NCBI RefSeq assembly: GCF_910592395.1
Contig: NC_088310.1
Coordinates: forward strand, 23,203,491 to 23,267,490
DNA from: Lineus longissimus
Lineage: Eukaryota > Nemertea > Pilidiophora > Heteronemertea > Lineidae
Reading direction: 5' to 3'
DNA length: 64,000 bases
The notes below the pieces were generated by a model. That model was not told the origin of the DNA and did no database searches. It was given only the letters and a program-made list of their open reading frames with translations. Positions 36,394 to 47,100 of the stretch are shown one piece after another. A program made the translations under genes and the position numbers. The first letter of the stretch is position 1, and every line of letters starts with the position of its first letter.

Positions 36394-36795
36394 TAGACAA
36401 ACAGCACCCAGCTTCTTTTTGCCTGGCTTACGGATCTGAGGGACGAGGACGTTTCTTGCAATCTCGTTTTATCTCGCGCCGTGGTAGCATACCGACGCAG
36501 CCATATCGACTGATTGTCAAGAAAAATAAGCAGCAAATCCATTCATTTTGTCATCACACAATTTTTCATTCTCTGAATATATCCCTCCTACATATCTTTT
36601 CTGAATTAATCATCCGAAATGTGCTTTCAAAGACCTATAGGCCTAAACGCGTTTTTTTCTGTTTATCTGTTCTTTTTTATTTCTCGCACTGCTAATGCCA
36701 CAAGTACCACGGCGCGATAACACGAGATTGCAAGAAACGTCCTCGTCCCTATGATCCGTAAGCCAGGCAAAAAGAAGCTGGGTGCTGTTTGTCTA
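36394..36795. mobile_element. Fold-back MITE, about 400 bp
   Basis: The left arm (36394-36486) starts TAGACAAACAGCACCCAGC. The right arm (36705-36795) is its reverse complement over about 91 bp with only a few differences and one short indel. A spacer of about 218 bp has no coding potential. I could not identify a clear target-site duplication, so the family is open. Just right of the element the motif GGCACCCAGG occurs twice. Confidence 0.7.
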
Positions 36796-37230
36796 GTGTA
36801 ATGGCACCCAGGGTGCTTATTGTCCAGTCGATCTCGAACCTGGGTACCATTTGTCGGCACCCAGGACGACATCCACCCTTTCAGCTCGAATATCTTTGAT
36901 AGAAAGTTGCTTTTTGAAAAAGTTAAAGAAAGTGTGGTAAATCCCTGGCGACTTAATTTCAGGTCCTTGGTGAATAACTGTCGAATCCATTCATATCCGG
37001 CAGAAGAGCCTGACAGGAGGGTACACTCTTTGTAATGACAGCTGCATTAGCTTGTAGTTATTTAGATACGACTGTTGAAATTTAGACCATGGGAGATAGT
37101 TACACAAAATTGTTATTTTCAGGTTATGAGGTTTCAAGGTTATTTTTGCCTGGCGAAATTCTAAGAGTTCAGATGAAATATCGCATGTCTGCTGCGACAA
37201 GCTACATCTTACTCGAATACTAACTGAATC

Positions 37231-38905
37231 CCGAGGTCAAGATCGATTTTACCTCACCACGGTCTCCTGCACTCCAATCAATAGTCAACCGATCACAGAT
37301 CAATCTCAAAATAGCCACCAACGTGCAATAAATAGATGACGTACGGTTAATCACGGTTGATTTTGACAGTACCTGGTCGGTGCTGATGGTCAATACATTG
37401 TCATCACCAGGTGTGGATCAGCGTATTACATGATATTGGCAGGGATACACTTCGTAGATTGTATAGATCGCTTTTGCCATGCGATTGACAGAAGTAGAAT
37501 TGCCATGCTACGCTAGTCCAGACGATCAATAGGTTTGCTGATGGATGTACATACATGTATCACAAATCTTATCAAGAGAAGAAACTATTACTTCGCTATG
37601 TCGAATTCTATGACTTAGGTGCAAACATCCTCAATATCAGTGTGCTTGCTATAAGCACTATCACACTCGAATACTGTCTGATTAGAATCATTCAAGAGGC
37701 AAAGATCGTTATCCTCCACTATACGGTCGTCGTTTGCAATGCAATCTTGAATCGGTAGGCAAGCGATCAAGATTCATCTCCAAATAACAACCAACGTGCA
37801 ACAAATAGAGATGATAATGACGAATTTCGGATGCTTTTGACAGTATTTGTAACTGGTGGCGAATGGTTAATTTATTGTCATGATTAGGTGTTGATCAGAG
37901 TATTTCGTTTTGATCATTTCTGCCGACGACCTGATATTGGCAGGGCTGGGATAGCTTTGTAGACTGTACAATTCAGTGTACCAGTACAATATTCGTGTTC
38001 CTGACTGGTATATCGTGGGGCTGATTGCGATTGATGACTCCGGACTGAGAGGGGTATTCCTTGCAATGCTACGAAGGTCAAGATGATCAGTTATGCATGG
38101 TTTACTTGGTGACGGATGCACATATCACAAATCTTCCGCTGCAAAACCCCTGCATTCGTGCCTGAGTAGAAAAGGTTGCCGTTGTTTGGCGGAATTAAAA
38201 GACTTTAAATGGACAACATCTGATATCAGTGTGCTTGCGATAAGGTATATTAGGTATATACCCGACTGCTGTTTGGATTTTTAGGCCAAAGATCGATTAT
38301 CTGCCACTACGGTCTCTTGCGCATTGCACTACCATCTCGCAATCAAAAGTCAAGCGATTACAGAACAATCTCGAAATAGCCAAATGGCGTATGACGGACA
38401 CTTGTAATTGGTCGGTGCTGATGGTCAATACATTGTCATCATCTTGTGTAGAGCAGAATATACCGTGTTGACCCACTGTTACTGATGACCTTGGTTTAAC
38501 AGGGATATACTTCGTAGATCGTGCAGATCTGTGTTTATCGTGTTCTCGGAATCTTGATGTCCATCTTTATTGGTGTCCTGAGATTGTCGGGGGTAGTTTT
38601 GCGAAGCTATAATCTGATCCATACGATCAACTGTACGAGGTTTGGTGATGAACGCACATATCGCAATTTTATGATTCGTTGCAAAACTCCCGTATCCTCC
38701 TTGCCAGAGAAGGAAATGTTACTTTGGCTTGGCGGAAGGACATTATAATGTCAATGTCATTGTGCCCGCGATGAGCTATATCATTCTGGAATATTGACGC
38801 TTTTTTAGGCTAAGGTCGATTTAACCCCCAACAAGGTCTCCTGCACTCCAATATCCAAGTCAAATAGTCAAGCGATCACATATCAATCTCAACTATAAGT
38901 GACCT
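37231..38905. repeat. Diverged tandem array, about 0.5-kb units, three full copies and a part
   Basis: Units start near 37231, 37698, 38283 and 38807 with GRGGYMAAGATCGAT-like sequence, then a GGTC(T/G)YC..GCA(C/A)T block and TCAAGCGATCA. Each full unit also carries GGTGCTGATGGTCAATA-type sequence, a GATATTGGCAGGG block, a GATG.ACATATCACAA block and ATATCAGTGTGCTTGC. Spacing is about 467, 585 and 524 bp, so indels have accumulated. Open frames differ between units, arguing against coding. Confidence 0.65.
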
Positions 38906-41900
38906 GAGATAAGTAGAATTTGCACTGTTCTGACCTGATGAGATTGACAGGGACGCCGCGTCATGTTACCCAAAACTGGGCATGGCTGCTTATTTTACAT
39001 GATAACTGGCGTCGACAAACGGCCATCGGATAGACACCCTGTCTATATGAACGAATATATTGATTAACAGTATCAGACAGCAACCGCATTTCATCTCCAT
39101 GGTTTATAATGGTTGCAAAGGGAAATCTGCCATCAGCGCTCTCTGTGCAAAATGGCTTGAACTGACGGCCTGAAATCGATGAATTCAGGCCGCTTATGCA
39201 CTGTCCCTGCTCAATTATGTACGGCGTCTGATCAAGAAGTCGACAAATGCCTAGTTGTACATACACATAAGATGTCTGGCAGTTACTAGTGGTACGCCAC
39301 AATGAGTAGCATATATCCTGCCAAACTGACGTCTACGCCGCTGTCATATTACAGGGACAAGAGTTTTCACAGTGGGTATGGTAACACATTTAAGAGAATG
39401 TTTCATCATCTAATTCAGCTTTCAAACTGGAATATAAAGCGGCGAGATCCATAGCCGTTACCACATGGCTTTCGTGACTCGTAGTGTGATGTAGTGTCCA
39501 AATTTTTGGTGACATATATATGTTAAGGAATTGAAAACAGATGTTTGCAAAATAACCAATATCATTTTATTTTTTACAAACATGCAACAATGTAACGTGT
39601 GGAAATAACATTAACAGTTGATGTTGCGGCTAGCTTCATTGGGAAACTCGTAGAACCGCTTGAAATGTATACGGGAGGAGGAGTACGAAATGTGGACTCA
39701 ATGTGTTTTAGTTTGAATTTAAAAATGTATGCTTTTGCTATCCTTGATTATTCCCATTGAAATAAATCAATGTTTTTTCTCACAATGTGCGTTTTGTTCA
39801 GATACTGGAAAATGAGAATGGACCAAGCCGTAGTGGTTCGTATAAGACACATTTGTCACTTCCTTGCTTTCTACTCCTCCTATCGATATATTTCCCTTGT
39901 TTTATTTATATACATTATATACTATGTACAGTCTATTTATTGTTTGCCTCATCAAGGAATATTAACAACGAAATGAGGGAATTATCTACAGGTTGGCCGA
40001 GTTCGTAATTTCACAACTTATAAACCCATCAAAATTACAAACATCACAAGCTTGGCCACAATGACTTTTCCTCACTAATTTGCCACAAGTATACTTCAGC
40101 CTTATTTGATGAATAACCATCGCGCGAAATTTTGATATTCATCGGATGTAGTTTTATCTTATATTTCCTCGATTTCTACATATCTGTATCATGAGTCAAA
40201 TATTTCTAACCAAGAGTGAGAAAATCATATCGAATCAAGAACTTAAAAAACGTTCTAGAATCTTGACATTCATTATTTGGGATCACAGTCGTGAAAGGAC
40301 GACACGGAATAATTGAAGGGTCAAAGTGATTCAGTTGTCCTTAACTTTGCTTATGAAAAATCCGATGATTTACTTCTGATGTTCTACCCAGATCGGCAGA
40401 TTCTGTCAGCCCACAAATCGTATACAGAAACTAGGCCTACTCAGACAGTGACAACGGCACGCGTACACAAGGGCACAAATTATAACAAATTTTAGAAAAC
40501 CAACGCAAGACGACGTTTAGTCATATAAGTATACACAGTATAGTTATGGTATAGTTTCCTTAACTTGGTCCCAAATTCACGTGTCTCTGTGTTGTTCCAA
40601 CAACGGGTCCCATATAACCCTGTCCCACAATATCACCTCGTTAATATTTTGGTATTTGAAATCAGGGCTACTGGCAGGTCTAGATCGAGGCGATTGGCAG
40701 AGTGACCTGGGGACCCCCTTTCACTGCAAACCAACAATATTAGCACATATAAACAGACTTTGAAACTTACAAATTTATAAATGCATGGTAAATGAAGATC
40801 TCGAACAACTGCAAATGCATCCTCAGACGACTGCGCAGAAAATGACATCGAGATTCAAACTTGAAAAATAATACATTTTTCTGTCGTTGCCCCAAAAACA
40901 AATTTTCGTGACATCAAAAGATGGTGGATAATATGAGCAACTGAAATTCTAAAAAGATAACCTCAGCAAAGGGTTGTAAATTTCCATTTTAAAGTAACTT
41001 AAAATGAACCAAGACTTTTCAAACATATCATTACACCGTAGTTATTGGAGTTATTTACCATTGAATATGAGCTTCGATGTCTAAGGTCACGTGAATATAT
41101 TTTAGACACACATATTGATATATTTGATATTTAGGTCTAGAAAAATAATGCATGCCTGACCCAGTACATCCAGCAAGTTCAAAACAGGCTACTATTAGAC
41201 CAATGATTAGTTATTGCACAAGTTTGGGTAACCGATTAACTGAAAGAAGGACAAGGCAACTCAATATCAAAGGTAATGTTACGATCCCTTCTTTGGCACT
41301 TACACGATTTTTCAACTTACTGAAATAACTTCCTCAATTATTATGCTAGCTTCAAATCCCCTTTCGAAATATAACACAATGGTTTAACTCCAGAATATTC
41401 TTTAAGATTTTAACATTTAGTATATTGTAACATGGCAGCATCAACATCATGACAAACACCATAAATATAGGCTATAACTCCATAAATGGACGACCGCACA
41501 TTGCCCTCATATCGTCTACGTCGGGCATCTATAATAGCAGAGCTAGCTGTACATTTATGCGGTAATATCTATTTATCATGATATACTGCAGGTATTTCCT
41601 TTTCACAAGATGTTTTCCCGACAGTACAATCCGTTTAATGACGTAGACTGTATAGAAAAGTCTCGGGAAAGGACTCAACCCAGATATGACTCTCCGATGT
41701 GCGACTATTTGCATGTAAAAAATAACAAAATTTGTGCGGCAAATAAGATTGCATAATGTACTCGTAATCATCGTGCGATGCTGACATGTACCATAATGAC
41801 TTTACAGTAACAAAACACCTTATTCATTCTAAAACGTCCCCAAACTATTTTTAAAGAAGTCCGAAATGAGTAGATATAAAGACAGCAAAAATAAAAAGCT

Positions 41901-42942
41901 TTGCAGTGACTTGAAAAAGGTCGAAAACTTGAAAATCAACAAACTGTATTTGCACATCATATTTCTTCAACAGACTTTAAAATATTGTAAATATGCTTTC
42001 AGAAAAAAACCTAGCCGAGTGATACATGTTTTAGGGGTTTAACGCGAAATGTAATTGATGAACACTGGGTCAGATGATGATGACATATTATATAGTACAC
42101 ATCACACAGACACGGTACGGTATAGCAACTCCTAAATTGGTACAAAAAACCGTTCTAATATATTATTGGTAAACATGGCAAATGAAAATGGTGGAACTGT
42201 TTCGTGGACACCGCCACCTTTTGCCTTTATATAAACGCATGATAATATTAAAGAAAATGCTGCCGATATTAGCCACAAGCTAAGCTTGTTTACATAGAAA
42301 TTCAAGGCTTTACTTAATGCTATTTGTTATAGGCAACACTTGGCGGGTTCGACCCAAAACTAACTGACCAGACACGTACAATATTGCCACAAATAAAAAT
42401 GCAACTACTAAGGCCTAAATTATAAATGTTAACATCTATCGGTAGCTCACCCTTGATATGACATGACCTTTCGCTTTCTACATTTCATGTTTGTCCAATG
42501 AGTTCCCCGCTTACTGACGACCAAAGAAAATAGTAAGCAGCTTTCGGAACTGCTAAAGACGACGAAGTACGAACCACGAAGGTCTGTGGCATCATCAAGC
42601 CATATACTGGATCATCTACCCACTCGTGAATCAACACCTAATGGTACGAGGAAATCGGGGAGATTTTCAAAATAGGTCGTCAATAAAGTACATTTACATA
42701 CTCGTAGCTTTTCATAATGGTTGCGCAACCTACCTATTGATTCTTAGCAGGGGACTTATTTTTGCTATGAAAGATGGCAACACTGATCAAATCGCTGGAG
42801 TAGCACAATTCCGCATCAAACTATATCAAGCATTGTGCTAACATGCCGAGCAATGTCACATTAGCATCAATGCAATGGCTAAGCATGTATAAGAATATTT
42901 AAAACAGAAAATGACTAGAGCGTCTTGTAAAAAGGTGTTGAA

Positions 42943-43411
42943 TCACTGACGCACTGATATACAAGTTCGTTCGCTAATTCTCATTTCGTTAATTTCTCCA
43001 AAAAATCCCTCAAATTCACTGATATCTTCACCTTCGAACTGCCAATGTTTGAACACTCCTCCAACATATTGCACACCAAAGTGATTGCAGGATTCGGGTG
43101 TACCAAAGTACAATATTCTGATTTTATACACAGGTATGTCTTTTCGAACATATTTTTCCAAACAAAACACCCTGTTTTAAAATGTCCAGAAGCGCTTGTT
43201 CGAAAACAATAGCAGAAGGCTGCCTTCTATTGGCACATTTTGAATAATCTAACGTCACGTACTTGGCTCTGGCCAAGTCCACTCTTTGGTCACTCGTCGC
43301 AGCTCCCCATTTCGGCCAGAGAGGCACATCCATTTCGATGCGGAAAAAATGGCGTGAACATCGTAGACACCAATTCATCCTGAGCTCCACCTGACCCGGA
43401 ATCAATGTCAT
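42943..43411 (-). other. Unrecognised coding-like segment in two frames
   Basis: Two minus-strand open frames adjoin. The first (43411 down to about 43160) includes LRCSRHFFRIEMDVPLWPKW and DLARAKYVTLDYSKCANRR. The second (about 43170-42943) includes KIRILYFGTPESCNHFG, KHWQFEGEDISEFEGFFG and a stop. Their composition looks protein-like and they would join by a one-base shift or a very short intron near 43150. I do not recognise a family. The segment lies about 280 bp downstream of the RTK stop on the same strand, so it could be a small neighbouring gene or pseudogene, or chance sequence in a 3' UTR. Confidence 0.28.
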
Positions 43412-43693
43412 CCACCAACCTGAGGCTCACACTAACTTGAAACATATTGCTCATTTATCGCTAATCTCCATAATTCCTTTCGATACTGGCCACTAAGCCA
43501 AAGCCACACGGTAAAAGTAACATATCACAAAAATCTCACTACATGGCTTCACACAGAGTATAATATCCAGAAGTGTAACTTATCCAAGTAACTCACTGTA
43601 TACGCGGCCTATCCCAGTTTGGACGTTAACTAAGTAGAATCTAGCTATCATCCTCAAGTCAATGGTTTGCAGAAACTGTCCACGATACTTTGA

Positions 43694-44108
43694 TCACACT
43701 ACATCCGTGAACATACCCTGATTCAAGCCATTCAATCCATTCAAACCAAGACCCGGCTTGGCCTCAAGATAACCCGATGGTTTCGCTTCTAAATATCCCG
43801 ATGTGTGACTGCTTGACAACTGGTCAACATCACCATTCGGGAGAGTCAAAACCTCTGAGCTACTCGTGAGAGGCACGGTCTCCAATTCCCTGTCTGCAAA
43901 GGGTATCATTTCAAGGTCATCCACAGTTAAGCACCCTGGCGGTGTCATACCACTGGAATTCGATGAGGGTTGTATTGGCACGTCGATGTTGTCGAGCTGA
44001 AGGTAGTTCAGCTCTCGTCCCAAGAGGAGATCGAGACTTTCCCGCAGGTCCGTAAAGGTTGGCCGGTTGGCCGGGTTTTCTGCCCAACATCGATGCATGA
44101 TGTCATAC
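43694..44108 (-). CDS. RTK exon 15 (kinase end and tail, stop)
   Basis: The acceptor CCTTTATAG leads, in phase 2, to [18 protein letters not shown], the end of the kinase, then [14 protein letters not shown] and a tail of about 100 residues ending MFTDVV. The tail contains a perfect duplication of SGYLEAKP, encoded by different codons, and [14 protein letters not shown] and the two GYLEA sites are candidate phosphotyrosine docking sites. Confidence 0.93.
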
Positions 44109-47100
44109 CTATAAAGGAAACGAGATATGTTAAAAATTAATGTTTTGGATATTTTAGTCTGATATAAACAACGTAGAGGTTATCATTGATCCAGCTTCGC
44201 ACTCTACGACAAGTCTATCCTGAAAGCTCTGAAGAAAGCTGCAACTTACAACTACAACCTGAGCATTTCCTGCCAGCACCTATTTATACATTTACCTGCA
44301 GTTGGAGAAAGGCACGTAGGACAAATATACCTGTCACGAGTCTCACGCTGACAGTGGGGATCAAACGTGAGACCTCGTGAGTGCTATTATTAGATCCGAG
44401 CCACGACACTACCCTGTTTTACATAAAATTGTTCCAATTTACAAACCAGATTGACTTCGTGATTGACATCGGATGGATATGTTTACTTACACTTCAGGAG
44501 AGCAGTTGCTTGGACTATCCATCCTGTAGCCATTACACAAAACTACGTAGAGATCGGCCAAGGCAATACTTGGGTACGGTGAACCACCTGAAAGCGGAAA
44601 AAAATTGTTCAGTCTGAAGACTGAAGTTTGGCAGCATTTTGGGCATTAAAGAAATAAAGGAATCATTCCCCAATAAATGTTTTCCTCGCCTGTTTAATTA
44701 GTAACCTATTTTTCTGAAAGTCGTCGACGTTTTTGATTCCCAATTTCTTTCAACTCTTTGATAAAAGAAAAACTCATCAATCGCTGTTTTTAGAAGGCAC
44801 ACGGAAACGTCTTCCCGTAGAGTGCACCCGAAGTCGAACTTTACACCCCACCATCACGACGCAACGACATTTTCGTTGTCGTCGTAGAAGCAAGGTACTT
44901 TCGGTTATTTCAACTAATAAAAAGAACCAATAAATCAAAATCCTTACCCATCGTCACGATTTCCCAAAGTAAAATACCAAAGCTCCACACGTCTGACTGT
45001 ATGGTGAATATTCTGTCCCGGAGAGACTCTAGAGCCATCCACTTCAGGGGCAGCTTGCCGCTCGTGATCTTATGATACTCGCACGTTCCGTAGACATCTC
45101 GTGATAAGCCAAAGTCACAGAGTTTGACAAGCTTGTCTGGGCCGACTAAGACGTTTCTCGCTGCCAAATCTCTGTGCACGAATTGCTTGTCGGCGATGTA
45201 CTCCTATAAAAATGAATACGGTGGTTAACATTTTAAATGATTTGGAAAAATATATGAAATCTAGTGTCATACTCAAGGACTGTTATACTTTCGTCCCGTT
45301 CAGTAACAGAAAGGGGGGATGACAATGTATGAATATGAAAGAACAGTAGGAATCGATTTGAAAAGTTTGAATGAAGTGTTAAGCACATTGATATTAAAGG
45401 TAAGCCTACGGTAAAATAGGGAAGAAACTGAAGATGTTGAAGCGTCATTTTCCAGGCTCATTGATCGTATCAACGAAGGTTTTCCTCACCATTGCCAATG
45501 CCACTTGTCTAGCGAATGACAGCATATCGGAAGGCGTTATGTTCCAAGTGATATCTTCGCCACTTTCCGTCAGCTCTCGATATTGCAGTTCCTGTATCCC
45601 TTCAGAGTTCTGGTGGATGTAGCCCTCAAGGCGACATTTCCTGGAAAGGAAAGACATTTCGTCACTTTATAATATATAAGTGTCGTTCTTTCATTGGTCA
45701 TGAGCAATGCTCAGATGTACTCTGTTCATTTGAACTTGGTACAAACGTACCAGCGAGTACAAGCGCCAAAATAGATTTACATCTACATTCTTAAAGCGTT
45801 ATTTTTGTTAGTTACTGGATGGTAGTCCCTAATTGGTGAAAGTTGGTGTAAAAGTTCATGCTGTACTATGGCAAAGCATGCTTATGCAAACGGTTAAATG
45901 CTCGAACTGTTTTTTTAAACCCGTAGCTGAACCAAGTGCTTTCCCTCAATAACGCCATTTTCTATGGTACTTCTATGTCTTCATCTCTTCCTATTACATA
46001 TACCTGTGTACAACGTAACATCGACGACCTTGGCATCATGTGTCACATCATCAACATGACGGAAACGTTTACTTACTTTAAGAAGTTCTGGAGGTTTCCA
46101 TGAGGCATGTACTCCAGCACTAAGGCTAAGGGTTCAGCGATGGTGCAGGCCCCAATGAGGGCAACAATGTGGGGATGAACGCCTAGCTTCTTCATCAGGG
46201 TTATCTCCGCTATGAAGTCTTCTCTGTAGGACAACGGGGCATTATCTAAACGAAAAAAACAGCCACAAATCAGAAAATGTTCTGCAATACAACCTCAAAG
46301 AGATTCTTGAAGTGAATACGCTGCCACGTTGATAATGTCACAGGTAATCAGAGACTTTCAAATTCGAATTCAGGTGGGTCATTGTGCTAACCATACCTCG
46401 GGCAGTACTGGACATGAACACACGGGATGCGTGGGGAATCATGTCCAGTGTGGTTGCCTGAGTCGTTAGTCGGCTTACGTTAAAGAATACCAAGTCCATG
46501 ACAAATTTCTCTACCAAAATTATAAAATGAAACACCATCACAACTTCTCAACATGGCTCTTCCCCCTGATTCCATATTCTGATGTTACAGGCAAAGCAGG
46601 TCGTTGCAGTTGATCTAGTTAGTTGAAGTTAACTTAAAATCCTCGACTGATCTTTGTTGTACTGATGATCAAACAGAAGTTCCTCAACCAGGAATAATAT
46701 CACAATGTCTTTTATCTTTCACAAAATCTTATTGATAGGAAAACGGATCACCAATGAGAACAATGCAACAACACAAATAACGATATGGTCTCTTGTCACA
46801 CATTTTTACTATTTTCCTCAACTACCGTATTCCTTTCTCCAGTATTCTACATTGATTCTTAAACCAGATAATGGACCAACCAAATTCCCCAACCATTTTT
46901 TTGTAGCGCAGTTGATTTAGCCTTTAATACCACGATCATAGAGCGTAAGGAACCCATATAACACGCGCGGACGTAACATCCTTATCCCTGCTACCCAGCG
47001 TTTAGCACTTCTTTCGCTTTTTGTGCATCTGCGCTAGAATCGCGATCGCACGAAAATCCGCTTAAATCCCGCATTATTTGGCTTCTTTTATGTGGTGATA

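Larger units (their letters stand above)
35870..42942. other. Intergenic stretch with repeats, no supported gene
   Basis: The stretch holds a fold-back MITE (36394-36795) and a diverged tandem array (37231-38905). Outside these I see no exon with motif support on either strand. The region upstream of the LicD start (35870-36390) presumably held its promoter, but I recognise no specific site. Confidence 0.5.

Noticed and set aside
43694-44098. Single open frames in the RTK region taken as complete genes
   Set aside because: Each is one exon read past its splice sites; phases and motifs join them into one 15-exon gene.
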